Counted from the stretch's first letter, positions 11,784 to 23,807 are shown. The stretch is 64,000 nt of DNA from Lyophyllum atratum (GCA_014905825.1 JACGCN010000026.1:124001-188000); one strand, 5' to 3'. Notes: a model not told the origin generated them from the sequence alone. A program made the numbers and translations.

Positions 11784-12255
11784 GGGTTCGTCCGTCGGAC
11801 GGGGGTGATGGATGTACTACTACTAGGGGAAGGGTGTGATGTGCATGCGTATCGCGCATACGTAGGGGTGGGCATGTACCAGGATATCGATCTAGCCTAG
11901 AGCTAGGTGTCCCTTTGCATGGGGCGTTCAGGGGGGTGCGGACATGGATATACGGTGCGGTGATTAGATCAGGTATGGTTGTGGGCTTGGCTAGATGTGT
12001 ACATTTGGGCTGTATGTAGACGGGATTTTTCCATTTTGTGGATGTATGTGGGGGTATACCATCTGAATGTGGAATATATATACCAATAAATTTAATCGAC
12101 GCGCCCGAGCCTGGATGAGGAAGAAAGCCATGTACCATACGAGTAGGCACCCGCATCCGACTAAACAAGCCGTCCTTGTAGTAGCGGATTCCTCGAGGCC
12201 CGATGTTTTGCAAGCTGGATCTGATCATGAAGCGACTGAAGTGAAGCTTTATCGT
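11784..12255. other. SEC2 3' region
   Basis: Non-coding by appearance. It contains short tandem-like GGGGGT stretches and an ATATATATACCAATAAA segment near 12074, which could serve as a poly(A) signal for SEC2. Confidence 0.35.
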
Positions 12256-12337
12256 GATCCCTTAGCTCAGTGGTAGAGTGTGTGATTCCAGTATTCGGAG
12301 CTTCCACAAAGTCATCCGTTCAAGTCGGGTAGGGATC
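12256..12337 (+). tRNA. tRNA-Trp(CCA) with an 11-base intron
   Basis: A cloverleaf folds: acceptor GATCCCT/AGGGATC, D-arm GCTC-AGTGGTA-GAGT (internal A box), anticodon stem TGTGA/CCACA, variable loop AAGTC, T-arm ATCCG-TTCAAGT-CGGGT (B box). The loop TTCCAG places CCA at positions 34-36, so the tRNA would read UGG. About 11 bases (TATTCGGAGCT) between position 37 and 38 form the intron. The stem has an A31-C39 mismatch, which is also present in the second copy at 23727-23807, so it is probably tolerated. A T6 run follows directly. Confidence 0.8.
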
Positions 12338-12341
12338 AACA

Positions 12342-12347
12342 TTTTTT
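12342..12347 (+). terminator. RNA polymerase III T-run terminator
   Basis: Six T residues start five bases after the tRNA-Trp acceptor stem, the expected pol III stop signal. Confidence 0.7.
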
Positions 12348-13020
12348 ACCACTTTGTCCTAGCTATCATACGACCACGTCATGAAGCCGTACCGACCAAA
12401 TCGGAACTCTCTATCGTTTTTCAGTATCAGAGTAGATAGAACCACTTCAGCAGTACAGCCCGCCACTTATTATGAGAATGTGAGGTCGATCCACCCGCGC
12501 TATGCATTTGATAGAAAGATGATGTAGGTATATATGGAAAGAAAACGTCGCAAAGCATTTAATGAGGGTAAGAACCAGTTGCAAAGGTCGTGAACGAGCC
12601 CGGCGATGTGTAGCGTAGAAGTCCCAAATCAAAAAATGACATGAGAACCGCAGCGGCGAGGAACGAGATGGAGGGGAAGAGACTAAACAGAACATAAGAA
12701 TAGGCTAGGAGATACACGGGATATATCAAGGAACGTGGATGGTAAGCGGTGAGAGATGGGAGAGTGAGTGGTGGGTGCGTGGTGTGAGTCATGGGGCGTC
12801 TACGCCTCGGGTAACTTGGTTGTGGGGTATGAAATGGAATGTGAGGCCGCGTGTGGGTGACGATAAGTGTATGCAGATAGGACGGGGAGAGTGGTGAGAC
12901 GGTTGTTTTGTTCCTTCCACCGTGATCGAGAATACGAGAAAAAATCAAGAAAGGCGGAGAGAGTGCCACGGGTGAGAGAAGGAGAAAAAGATTGGAGGAG
13001 TGATAGGGATAGGTCGGGGC
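12348..13020. other. Intergenic, 3' region of the minus-strand gene
   Basis: A 136-codon minus frame at 12559-12969 contains a hydrophobic stretch, but it has no splice support or family resemblance and lies where the 3' UTR of the 13021-14181 gene is expected. I do not call it. Confidence 0.35.
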
Positions 13021-14181
13021 TCACTCGCCCCAGCTCGCGCTCAAAGCGCCAGCGTCGTGCAAGCGGAACTCGAAAGTCACCGACGCTGGAGATGTGGAGA
13101 GTTCGGGTTTGGGTTGGGGAGGTGGACAGTGCCCTTGCTCGTCTACTTCAGGAGGAAGACCGACCAGGTTCGTCGTCGTCGTCGACATTGACGGGTCAGA
13201 CTCCTGTTCACGCTTGATCAAACCAAGTTCGGCGCATGGACCAAAAAAATCCTTACCGTTGCCCGAGGACCAGTCCCCAACTCCTCTGATATGTCCCGGG
13301 CACGCTCTGACGACGTCGCTGCATTATCACCCACCTCGGACTCCGCATCTTTCTTCACCTTCGCGCGCCCCCGACGTCCCATGAGCCCATACCCCACGTC
13401 ATACCCACGCACCAACCGCACTCCAAGCACGCCAGGCACCCGCTCAGGCACCGGCTCCCCTCCGCCATCATCATCATGATCATCCCCTCCTACGTCTTTC
13501 GAAGATGAAGGAGCGGAGGACCGGGACCGGGAGGTCGAGCGGGAGGGCGGTTCTGAATGGAGGGGCGTTATGCGGAGGCCCGAGCGCAGGCGGAGGGCAG
13601 GGGGCCGTGAGGTGTGCCGACGTTCTGGGGCGGGCGACTGGCTCTCGTGGAAGGTTGAGGTGGATGCGGAGCGCGAGGAGGAGGACATGTAGCTCCCCTG
13701 GGACATGATGTCGATGAGGGCTCGGGGCTTGTTGTGCAGGTTGAAAGGAAGTGGCGAGGTGACGTTCACCATTTTTCTATCAAAGCAGAAGAGAATAGAA
13801 TTCAGAGGGGTGCACCACGACGCAGATAGTGGATGTACACACCCTTCCTTTGACCGCACGATGCACCCTAGCCTCTCCTTGAATATCACATGGTCAAACG
13901 CGGCTCTGGCATTCGGACCAGCCCCTTCGCCCGTCCTGCAAGGTCAGAGGGTGAGCCCTATCAGTGTCGCGCTTTCATCGTTTACGTGCCTAGCCTGATG
14001 GACCTACAGAGTTTCCCCATCCACGACTGACGCAGGGATAAGCCTCGACCTGTCGTCAGGTATCGTCTGTAATATAGCGCAAATAGTCAGTGCAGTGGTG
14101 GGGTAATGACGGGAAGCTGCTTACTGGGTCCCTAGGGCGCTTGCCTAGGCAGAAGAGGACGCGGAGAAGGAACGAGGCCAT
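13021..14181 (-). CDS. Conserved Ser-rich protein of unknown function
   Basis: Five exons join in one frame. The start at 14181 gives MASFLLRVLFCLGKRPRDP. An intron leads to TIPDDRSRLIPASVVDGE, and further introns end before GEGAGPNARAAFDHVIFKE and KMVNVTSPLPFNLHNKPRA. The N-terminal 110 residues have a compact, conserved look: a short hydrophobic/Cys start, the DDRSRLIP motif, then RLGCIVRSKEGKMVNV. From there the protein is low-complexity with a Ser-rich block (MSSSSRSASTST) and an Arg/Ser block. A last intron near 13212-13249 joins GTGPRAT to ESDPSMSTTTTNLVG. The N-terminus recalls small endomembrane adaptor proteins with a DDRSRLI-type motif, but I do not recognise the family. Confidence 0.7.
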
Positions 14182-14640
14182 GCACCCGCGACTCCGACGG
14201 ATGGGGGCAATGAAGAGAGAGTGAAAATGGGGGTTAGGGTTACAATTTCATAATTTTACGAGTCCATCAAATGACGCGACAGCCATGTCGATAAGATAAG
14301 GATTTCCATATCTTTCTATGTACAAGCCAGAGGGTCGTCCAAGAGCGGGGCCGTTAACCAGGGAAAACCAAAAGAAGCAGCCTCTGAATCCGTTTCCAAC
14401 CATTGACCAAAAGCCGCACACGTTGAGGATTTAGCATACATATAAAGGCCTCCACGGGTACCAGGGCGGCCGCTGAAGAAGCCGGCGTGTTACACCTTAC
14501 ATCCAGAAGTGATCATATTGGTACAGTACAATTCGAGAGCTATCTATTACAGTGCGTATTTACGGGGCTGAATACGAAAGGAGCCGACAGAGTAATATCA
14601 TGCACAGTACACGGGTATCAAGTCGAAGGGGAGAGAAACA
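14182..14640. other. Intergenic
   Basis: No gene recognised. The left part should contain the promoter of the gene starting at 14181, and the right part the 3' UTR of the annexin gene. One GGGTTAGGGTT segment (near 14231) is an isolated telomere-like hexamer pair, not an array. Confidence 0.35.
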
Positions 14641-16537
14641 CTAATGGGATGCGGCGAGGTTGGGATTCGGAATCGTAATCTTTGCATGCGCTTGCTCAAG
14701 GAGAGCCAACATCAACTTCTTATACGCCCCGCTCGTCTCCTTGCCCACTCGTTCCTCCAGGGTCTTCCTGGTGCGGCGCGCATACGCCTCCTTGATCGCG
14801 TGCAAGCGTGCTGGCTCCCAATGCGCTCGGACAATCCTACCCCAGACGCGTTGAGCTCATATCCAAACGAAGAAATGCAACTTTGAGCGTACCTCCAAAC
14901 GAGCTCGGTATCCCGGGTGCCAAACCCAACCATCGCCTTATCGATAAGTTTAGCGTCGCGCCAAATTCCTTTGCCATCTCGCTTGGGCTTCGCGCCCTCT
15001 ACGACGTAGAGGAGGCTGTCGCGCATGTGTCCAGAGCTATGGAACACGATTAGATCATTTGTGATAGAGCACGAGACGGGCTGGACACGAACAATTCAGA
15101 CTTGATAACCTTCGTCAAACTGCGGTACTTATTTCCATATCCGCCAATACTATGGACCTTGATATTAGTGCATGCACCTACATTCATGATGTGGGAGACG
15201 TACACGGCAGAGAGATGTGGCTGGGAGCGCGTGAGGAGAATATCAAAAAAGACCATCTGTTGCCAAAGTCTCAGCCCGTCCCAACCGAATGAACGGGACT
15301 GACGTACCTGGTCCGTACCGCTCTTGCCTTGCCCCGCGTTGAAAATAGCTTCGATATCCCTATCGACTGCAGCTTGATCGACGGGCGCGTTGTCTTGTGG
15401 GCGTTGGGCGTTCAAAGCGATCATGAACACTGGGAAGGCTAGTCAACTCCCTGCCTTGGACAGGGTACAGAGTTGGCACATACGTCGTTCGGTCTTTCCA
15501 CTAAGGTCTCCCTTGATCTTGACAGAAAGGTCGGTGCCGTATTTGTAACGGAATGCCATGGTGAGACGATAGATGTCTTCGTTCGTGCGGCCGAGGAGAA
15601 TCTCCGTGAGGAGGTCCTCGTTTGTGCTATCCACGCGTCAGAACTCGCGTATCATGAATGACATGGAGGTACTTGACGTACCCGGCACCAGCAAGAGCCT
15701 TGTTCAGGAGTTCGACGTCCCAAGCGAGAGGACCAGTCGCGAGTGCGTGGATTCCCATTCTGTGAGAAGCGCCCATCGTCAGAAATGGGTATGACGCGAC
15801 CGGTCAGATTACGCACCCGAAGTAGCTGCTCGTCTCGCTGTCCAACAGATCAACCAATCGCTTCCCATGCTTGGTCACATAATAATCAGCGAGGGCGTCC
15901 ATGTGCAGAACAGGGATGTGCGTGATGGTCTTGATCACTACACCAGCGATGAGCCAGTGCTACACAGAAACGATAAACCTTTACACGTACGAAGATCATC
16001 ATTCGTCCCAAAACCCTTTGTCGCCTTTCTGATGTTCTCAGCGTCCGCCTCAGGATTGTATCCCTGGACTTTCGCAACGCCATACCCCAAGGGCGGGGCA
16101 TGAGGATTCGGGACGATGAGTCCTGCATAAGGCATCGTGGGAAGGATATTCGGTGCCATGTGCGAGATCTCGTTCCCAGGGGGCGGCTGCTGCGTTGGCG
16201 GGGCATAATAGGCTGCCTGCTGTCCTGGGGGCGGCGAATAGGCGCCATACGGCTGGGGCGGGAATTGGGGTTCGGTAATGGGTGCTCCTGGGCGGTTGGT
16301 AGGGATCGTAGGAGGGGGACCGTATCCTGGTGGGTAGGGAGTAGGTGCACCGGGTGCTGGGGCACCAACCTAGATAAGATCGCGTTAGATATATCGGCTC
16401 ATGAGATAACGCGATGGGACATACTGGGGGACCGGACTGGGGATCGGATGGGAACTGCAGAAGCGTCACAAAATTTGTCAACTCTGGGAACCGGGATCGA
16501 GCAAACAGGGGGAACAAACTTGGGGAACGTAGGACAT
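14641..16537 (-). CDS. Annexin
   Basis: Annexins bind acidic phospholipids in a calcium-dependent way and act in membrane organisation and repair (family knowledge). The start at 16537 gives MSYVPQFPSDPQSGPP, followed by a Pro/Tyr/Gln-rich linker (PYPPGYGPPP, QPPPGNE), as in fungal AnxC-type proteins. The core begins at VQGYNPEADAENIRKATKGF, and repeat 1 continues GTNDDLLIKTITHIPVLH and KHGKRLVDLLDSETSSYF. Repeat 2 includes NEDLLTEILLGRTNEDIYRL, repeat 3 SAVYVSHI and YGNKYRSLTKVIKSE, and repeat 4 AKLIDKAMVGFGTRDTELVW, ending in ERVGKETSGAYKKLMLALLE. Annexin-typical GxGT loops are visible (GFGTNDD, GFGTRDT). About eight introns, most with clear GT-AG ends. Apparently intact, about 450 residues. 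Confidence 0.9.
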
Positions 16538-17629
16538 TGTACAGGTGTTGAGAGTGGGGGAATGCGGACTATGAAGGCGGGGTTCGACAATATCGTCCTT
16601 TTAAAGGTATTGTGCTAGTGTCCGTCTAATGACGCCCAGACTTGGACGAATCAGGGCAGAAGGTCTACCTTGGCAGATGCGGCTGTGTGTCGACGACAGG
16701 TGCACCGGTGATGGGCTATTGCGGGCGGTGCCGAAGGTAGCTGCTGGAGCGCTGGTATGTAGTTCATAGTTCGAGCTGTAATGTTGAGAGCCAGATTCTC
16801 AGCTGATCTGACACGGTGATAGCTCTCAGGCAAGATACGACTGGAGTATACAACGGGAATATGAACAAAACCTGAGGGTGAGATTAGATTCAATCAAGGT
16901 TTCAAATCAGATTATGCGATAAGATCTCGCACGCGTTGTTTGCGGCAGCCTGTACCACCGCCTTCTCGAACTTCTTGAGCTTCCCCTCATCGCCCTCGCT
17001 CACGACCAAGGACGACAGTAGGCTGGTATGTCCTAGATTACTATCAATAAGGATCAATCCCTAGTCGCCATGCCTGCGATGCGCCCTACACGTCATCAAA
17101 ATAGGACTTGTGATCTGACAGCATCTCCTGCATTTGTCGTCAACGTCGCTCACGACTATCATGCTACACAGTCAAAGAAACTCCACACCACCGGGAAATT
17201 CACGAAATCACCGACTTTTGCGTGCTGCACACCGCGACCGTGATCTAACCAAAACATTTCTCGCCTATTACGTATCTCGATCCGCTGGCACAGGATTGGC
17301 TTTATCGCTCAGGGTTTCCCGAACCCCATTGCATACAACATTCTGGCTTCCAAGTTGTTTTTGGGCTCTTGACATGTCTCTCCTGGTAGGGCTTCGCTAC
17401 CCTGCTCTCGTGTCACAACGCCAACACGATCTTGCTTCAGGGTCGCCATATGCTTGTTCGCCAACTCTTGGGCATCAAGACTCTTTGCATCCAATTGCAC
17501 GCGGCCTATCGAAATTGCTGACACGTAGACGACCGAACCAAGCTATTCGCGACTACTGGAAACTGCGAAATGGTCCAACTCCGGCCTAATGAGTATCCAT
17601 GTGAGTCACATTATATTTCCCAGCATAAA
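16538..17629. other. Intergenic between annexin and phosphatase relic
   Basis: No recognisable gene. A 151-codon plus frame at 17134-17589 has no domain or splice support. Confidence 0.35.
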
Positions 17630-18672
17630 ATGAGGTCCTCACCCAAATTTCGTTTCCTCAGTAATCAGGATTCAAATAGGTCGTCTGAAACGCCGTCCAA
17701 CTCCGACTCCCGCGATGTTCTCGCTTCTCCGCCCTTCGTCACTATTGAAGGCGTCATGCGGTTACTTCATCCCTGGCCAGACGCGAAGCACTCTTGTCAA
17801 ACCCCTTCACGTTTTCCGCTCTGGAGACTTTTCACGCATTACAGATCACGGGAAGGCGCAGTTACTCGCACTGGGAATTACCACCATATTCGATATACAC
17901 TCAGACACAGAGATCGCGCGTTACCAATCGGCATCGCCGGAAATCGAAGGCGTACGGTTTTTCAAAGCGCCAGCAATGGCAGAAGCAGCATGGAACACCG
18001 ATGGCTTGGATGTCCCGTGAGTGCTCAATACTCTATGCGCTGCTTATAGCAACCGTACTAAACGAGAAGATCGTCTCAAAACGGCGGGACCATCCTTCAA
18101 CACCATCTTCACCCACATCCGAGACCGCCCTTCCGAACCCTGCCTGGTGCATTGTACTGGTGATTGCCTTTCACCTCTCTATAGGTGTCCCCAACACACT
18201 AGAATCTGACCACGATCTCGAACAGCCGAAAAAAACCGAACAGGCCTCTTCGCAGCCATCCTTCTTCTGTTACGAGGCATCATCTAGCGCCTTCCTAGCC
18301 CACTCACACCTTCGATCATAGCTACTCGGTGTTAGCGATGCCGATATCGTTAAAGACTACGCACTGGCGACCCAAGCACTGGCTCCGTTTGCTGAAATGC
18401 TCGTCCCTCGTTTCCAGGCCGTGCCCGCCTTCGGGGACAACTGGGATGGGTTCCTTAAGTTGGGCAGCTCTAAGTCAGTTCGTTGCTTTGTCCTTCTTCC
18501 TGAGAAGTATCCAACACTTTCCGTACCTCGCACGGAGGAAACCATGACCGCCACCCTTGCCATGATTCGAGATAAGTTTGGAGGCGCAGAAGGGTATCTC
18601 AAAACCCAAGCAGGAATGAGCGACCGGGATTTGGAGATTATTCGGCAGAACTTGGTGGTGGTGAATGCTTGA
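17630..18672 (+). pseudogene. Tyrosine/serine phosphatase-like gene (Y_phosphatase3 type), damaged
   Basis: The family is clear: DSRDVLASPPFVTIEGV, then VFRSGDFSRITDHGKAQLLAL and GITTIFDIHSDTEIARYQ. After an intron the P-loop reads HCTAEKNRTG (Cys-X5-Arg), and the C-terminus has ATLAMIRDKFGGAEGYLK. Three lesions are visible. First, the expected NFRDLG segment after EGV is missing, and the frame shifts near 17756. Second, the P-loop has Glu where the family usually has Gly (HCTAGKxRTG). Third, the exon after LLLL has no GT donor at the expected place (CGAGGCATC), so the next exon (LLGVSDADIVKDYAL) can be reached only through an alternative donor inside the codons. Probably a pseudogene. If expressed from an internal start (MFSLLRP at 17715), it would lack the N-terminal motif. 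Confidence 0.65.
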
Positions 18673-18901
18673 GATGGAATGACCGTGAAGCTACGTAACA
18701 AATAGAAGGTATGTCGTTCGTTGTTGAACAGTGCCTCGGTGATCTGACTATCCCTAGCCTAGTCTCAGAAGCGGAAGAAATGTATGAAGATCCATAGATA
18801 CTATATATACATGCGGCTATAGATGTACAAGTTCAAAACTTTCAGGAAATCGTGATTCAGGTTGTGATAAGTTACGGAGCGCAGCGAGAACTTTCGTCGA
18901 A

Positions 18902-19615
18902 TTATAAGTTGTATTCCGCGATATGTCTCATGATCATAAGTGACGCGAGCATTTCTATGTGCAAGTGGTCGTCAGTAGCGGGTATTGTGTAGATAGAGTA
19001 ATAGCGCACCTGGGACAAGCAGAGCGTATGGTTGCTCAACCGTAAGCATGCATCCGGAAGAGCCAGAGTATTCCGGTTCGCCCGGTGTCTTAAGATTATA
19101 ATAAGCGACGAGGTATCCGCGTGCATTGATGCACTAGCGAATAACCATCAATCCGACGACCGGCGCGTGAATCGCAAAAAGCAGCTCACGGTCCATTCCT
19201 GATCATCCTTGACCCGCCAGTCCCATCGATATTCCTGTTTATCCGATCCAGAAAACTTTCGCGACTTCGTGCTATATAGATGGGATTATCAGAGAAGTTA
19301 GGATGAAGCACCATCGCATGAGGCTGACCTGCCCAGTGGCGAAACCTTCGTTAGGTACTTCTTCATCGGCATCGAGGATTCAGGGGTGAAATTGATGGTA
19401 CCGAGCGCGTTGTTGGGACCGAAGCTGAGCGCGAGAAGCGGCCGCACCCCTCCATACGCTGTTGTGGTATCGTAGATCATGTACGCTGTTTGAGTCGAAT
19501 CACGTGCAGTGCATCGATAGCTGAGGCGCATTCGTTCATGAAGGTCGATGAACTCAGATCCAGTAAGCTTGCCGCTCTTGTCCTCGAGAAAATATGCCAT
19601 TCCGTAGTTTGTCAT
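18902..19615 (-). CDS. DUF6593 family protein
   Basis: The start at 19615 gives MTNYGMAYFLEDKSGKLTG. Four exons join in frame: an N-terminal beta-rich part (SYRCTARDSTQTAYMIYDT), then TKSRKFSGSDKQEYRWDW, then ARGYLVAYYNLKTPGEPEYS, and last EMLASLMIMRHIAEYNL. The pattern SRxFxGSDxxEYxW followed by LVAYYxxKTPGEPEYSG and a hydrophobic helical end is what I know as DUF6593, common and often multi-copy in Agaricomycetes. The fold may resemble tubby/LURAP-like beta barrels, but that is inference and the function is unknown. Length is about 190 residues. Splice sites are canonical (for example GTGAGC after DDQEWT), so it is probably functional. Confidence 0.8.
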
Positions 19616-21829
19616 GGTAGATGATGGCGAAAAAGCAACGTTAAGTGAAGGCTAGAGGTCGATGTGAGGCGATGGGGTACTGCGAAGAGCACAGACTGTT
19701 CGCCCATTTTCAATGAATTTCGCGCCTTCATCACTGCCAAACGGAGAACCGAGATATGACGAAGCGGTAGCGGTAAGCAACATGTAGGGTCCTATGAACA
19801 TGAAGTCGCATGGCAGACAGATAATCTGCCTGACACATCGAAACGTGGTGCTCGAGAGGTTTTGGCATTTCTTGAACCTAAAAAGCATCGGGAAGATATA
19901 CCGGAGAGCTGACGGCACTTCCCATGTCCGGGATCGGGTAGCTTGATGCTGCGACGACGCGCGTTTCGACCGCCTCGTGTCATCAGCGAGGTCGCCAAGA
20001 AGTGCATCATAAAGAAATGACGATGGATGCCTCCAGGCATAGTCACCAGATCACTTATCCCGAGAGGAACAGCGGCGATTGTGGGCGCTCAACACCCTTA
20101 CGCGCTTGAAAGCTGGCCAGATGAAATGACCACAAGACGCGCCATGTCAAACAAACTCTAAAAAAATGAGGCCGACATCGCAGCACCTTTGCAGACATTT
20201 CGGGACGTGTAGGTGGAGTTGGTTGCAATCAAACCCATGACCACAAGTACCCCGGCGGTGTTCGCGTTTGTGAAATCTGATCAAATTATCCTGGCTAATT
20301 CCTGGATATAAGTGAAAGATGACGAATGAGGCACCGCAGGCAGGCACTCTTGATCGTTAATCGCGTTCGGCATCTAGATAGTTTTCGAGTAGAGTTATGG
20401 GTCCGATTTCAAGATAGGAGCCAAGAACTGGATCGTGACATCGTCGGTCATAAACATATTCAGGGTAATGAAGCTTTGAAGGGCTGACCTTCCTTGGTCG
20501 GCTTCGACTCTTTGTAAATCCGACTCGCTAAGGCCCAGCTATGGGTCGGGATGTATCTACCTAGTCCGACTGCATACAAAAGGCAAGGTTTCGCGTTGTT
20601 CGCTTCACAGCGAGATTCATCGAAGAGTAGTAATGACTTGAAGTGAAACTCACGTTGTTATTAAATTAATACCAGGGTCAAGATACGTGAAGCGCTCAGT
20701 ACTCTGAGCGGCAGTCTTCGATTCATCCATAGAAAGAAAGAAAAAGAAAGAAAGACTTAGCCATTCCAAGCCTACCTATGTCGAATATGAGCCATAAGCC
20801 TACGTTCCTCTAGAGACCAACGTTGACCCTGAAACAAAGATAAGCGAACATAGTCGTGTTTGGACGAAAGGGGAATTCAAACTCCGTCAGGTCCCGCGCC
20901 TTTGTCCCGCCACGCAAAATTTTGAATCCATCTTGGCTGGAACGTTTATTACGACACCTCTACCTGACAACGCTGTGGTGCCGAGCGATCGTTGCAACTA
21001 TTTCGGCGACTGTGAAGCGAGACTCTGGGAGTTATGACTGCTTGGCCCATTCCCCACTCGAACTGGAGGTCACACCGTCTCGGGACATTATACTCCCTCC
21101 GTAACTATCGTCCCTCCCCTGGCTCCCATCATCCTGTACCCTGTCTTTGCCTCATTCTCCTGTCGTAAAGGGGTAACCAGATCTACGTACCAGATTGAGA
21201 GGAGAACACAGCAAACGTTCCCAAGCCTTAAGGCTTAAAGTGCGAAGATATGTTTGAATCGCGAAGCAGAAATCTCCTTCGGGCATAGTGCAGTGAGGTT
21301 TTTAATGTCCTTGTTTTATTCAATGGAATAATACGTGATAGGCACCAGTCTAAAATCGGGATGATACCCAACGCAGTCGACTTCCAGCTCAATGGAGGTC
21401 TTTCCTCTCATGGCTGGGCTTCGCGGATATAGTTGTATAGGACTGACGACGTCGCCAGTCTGCGCTTTGAAGGTAGTAGGCTACGCGAAACTTCTGAAGA
21501 CGGACAGGGATCAAAAGTGATGCCTCGTTTGCCTTCTGCGACCCCATTGCTGGTTCTTTCCTATCATCTTGGGACAAGAAACATTGTCCGGATAACAGCA
21601 CCCACCGCCCGCAGCCGAGTCATGTTGTACTGCAGCGGCGCCCCGATGACACTTTCCTCTTCCTTCCGTACGGCGTTCACTTGCGTTTCCTTCCGCAGTG
21701 AATGTCCTCCTCGGCATTCCCAGTCGTGAAGCCTATCCATCGACTAGACGCGCGGCCGTCGCCCTCCCGCCTTCTGCATCGTTTTTGCGATGGATTGAGC
21801 CTTTGCCCTAGTGCCTGAGGCTCGCCTAT
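19616..21829. other. Gene-poor region with weak coding traces
   Basis: No supported gene. A short GAAA repeat lies near 20733-20757. A frame around 20860-21100 reads protein-like (LRQVPRLCPATQNFES, AVVPSDRCNYFGDCEARL) but is stopped internally and unrecognised. A minus frame at 19652-20046 also lacks domain support. Confidence 0.3.
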
Positions 21830-22800
21830 TATGCTGCAGAGACCTGACATGCATCAAGTATTAAACTTATTCGAAGCAGGACACGAGCTGCCCAAGCACT
21901 CAATGTAAGTTCGCCCTTCATCTCCCATCATCCCGTTCCCTTTTATTTATCCACCGGGACGAAATAGCGCCCTTTCAGTACTCGCTTACCAGGTTTACAA
22001 CTTTCCTTATACGAAGGCTGCATCGAGAAGTACATAGCCGACAACCCAAGGCGTCCACACCCTCCGCGGACGACGCTTGGAGCCGCCAAATGGGAGCTCG
22101 AACCCACTCAACGGCCGTTGTTTAAGAAACACGTCGTTTTGGGCTGGTGTAACCTAGGGTCTTCCTTTTTCATTGCCTCCCCCCTCGCAGTTAGCGGCAC
22201 GTTTTGAGGGTCCATGTGCGAACGTCCCTCAGCTCCATCAATATGCGACACCTCCGTTGGGTATCAATGGGTCGTCGAGTTCATAATAGATTTTTATATG
22301 GCGGGCATCTGGAGTCAGTGGGAACCGGGAGATAGAAGGTGCGGTGAGCCCTTTTGAGATTCGTACTAATCTATTCTCACTATGCAACTTAGGTGGAGAA
22401 CATCCATACCGATCCACAATCCCCTTACACCTCCACAACCGAGGTTCGATCGAACCTTACCTTCTGTGTCTTCCGAAAAGTGGTTGGAAGGCGGGGAAAG
22501 GGTGGGATGTTTTGACGCTCTCTTCGTTCAATGCTGGCGTGCTATAACGTCCGTTTTTCCCCGATGAACTTTCTTACGAATATTAATTTGGTGCTCCTTG
22601 ATGTAGACTCATTGGACGTTCCTTTCCCTAGCCTTCACGCTCTCCGTTCCCTCACCTTTCACTCGAGGCTTTACCGCTGCTTACGGACATTTTACGATCA
22701 CTCCACCTTGCCCATCGTACACCTGTCAATCGTGTCCCGCGACATGTTCTACGCTGTATATGGGATTTCTACCTCATTCATCCCTCTCGATTGAGTTCAA
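21830..22800 (+). pseudogene. Possible relic of an F-box/LRR gene
   Basis: Coding-like pieces occur in order: QVLNLFEAGHELPKHSM before a GTAAGT donor, then LYEGCIEKYIADNPRRPHPP near 22010-22070, and much later LVLLDVDSLDVPFPSLHALR followed by LTFHSRL (22580-22670), which has a leucine-rich rhythm. Stops and frame changes lie between them. The order fits a decayed F-box protein, but no F-box motif is clear. Confidence 0.3.
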
Positions 22801-23726
22801 GATTACCCAGCTTACGTCCAGCACGTGCTGTACCTTACGTTCGTCACCGGTGTTACTCTCTTCCCGGCGTCAATGTCGAGAGCAAATGAGGAGCAGATGC
22901 TGATGGACCCTTCGAATTCCTTCTAAGATCGCTTTTTCCTTATCTGCGATGCCAATCTCACGAGGTCATCTCATCTCATTGACCTTGAGCTTTTCGGCCT
23001 AATTTCCCTGCCTCGTTGAGTGCGATATATTGTGCCCATATCAGCCCTCCCCCCTCCAGCCCATTCGCTCAATCGCTGATAGTTCAGCGAGCATATCGTG
23101 CATTCTCTTCGGTATACGCATTTCACCTTGCGACGTTGATGACCTTACTCCTCAAGTCGCAGCTGTTCCTTGGTGACCACGACATTTCGTTTGAGAATAT
23201 CATCCACCACTCCGAGTGCCAGGCAAATTAGGGTGGCTTCGAAGTGCCACTTCCAGTGCCGTTCGTGCGTGGCACGAGACCTCAAGTGGCATCACCTATC
23301 CTCATATTCGGCGGAATGTCCGAAATGCAACTTCCTACATCGTCTTCAGAGCGTAGCAGCCGCTTGTGGCGCACATTGAGCGTGCGCAAGGCACACTTGG
23401 CCTCGTGCTTTGCAGCTGATGGCAGGCAGGTTTTTCACTCCCGATCAGATGCACCCATGTCGTAAAGGTCGCGCGACATGTGAGACTACTTGTAGCCTAT
23501 GTACGGGATACGAATCGACGACGACAATGTGGCAAGCAGACGTTGATGACCTCAAACGAATCCGTCACGCTGGTGTCTTTGATGGTGTAATTTACAATGT
23601 GAGACACCGCCAGAGCCTAGCGACACATTCTGGACACACTGGACACTGGACAGTCGAGGAAGGCTGACGCCTCCAATTTCTAGACATCAACAATGTTTCC
23701 TAATCAGCAGAGTTCAAAAAAAAAGT
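22801..23726. other. Gene-poor interval
   Basis: Short frames only. It may include further remains of the relic to its left. Confidence 0.3.
23716..23724 (-). terminator. RNA polymerase III T-run terminator
   Basis: Nine A residues on the plus strand (T9 on the transcribed sense) begin two bases beyond the acceptor stem of the minus-strand tRNA-Trp. Confidence 0.7.
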
Positions 23727-23807
23727 GATCCCTACCCGATTTGAACGGATGACTTTGTGGAAGTCCCAATGCTGGAATCACACACTCTACCACTGAGCTA
23801 AGGGATC
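23727..23807 (-). tRNA. tRNA-Trp(CCA) with a 10-base intron, second copy
   Basis: Same cloverleaf as 12256-12337 on the opposite strand: GATCCCT/AGGGATC acceptor, GCTC/GAGT D-stem, CCA anticodon, T-loop TTCAAAT. The intron differs (CATTGGGACT against TATTCGGAGCT), and its TGG can pair with the CCA anticodon, as in classical pre-tRNA anticodon-intron helices. The A31-C39 mismatch is shared with the first copy. The mature sequences differ only in the T-loop (A against G). A T9 terminator follows. Confidence 0.82.

Noticed and set aside
11461..12228. 255-codon minus frame opposite SEC2
   Set aside because: It is the antisense shadow of the SEC2 low-complexity C-terminus, rich in Ser/Pro from simple repeats.
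12559..12969. 136-codon minus ORF with a hydrophobic segment
   Set aside because: No splice context or homology; it lies in the expected 3' UTR of the 13021-14181 gene.
14231..14241. GGGTTAGGGTT resembling telomere repeat
   Set aside because: Less than two units; isolated and without subtelomeric array.
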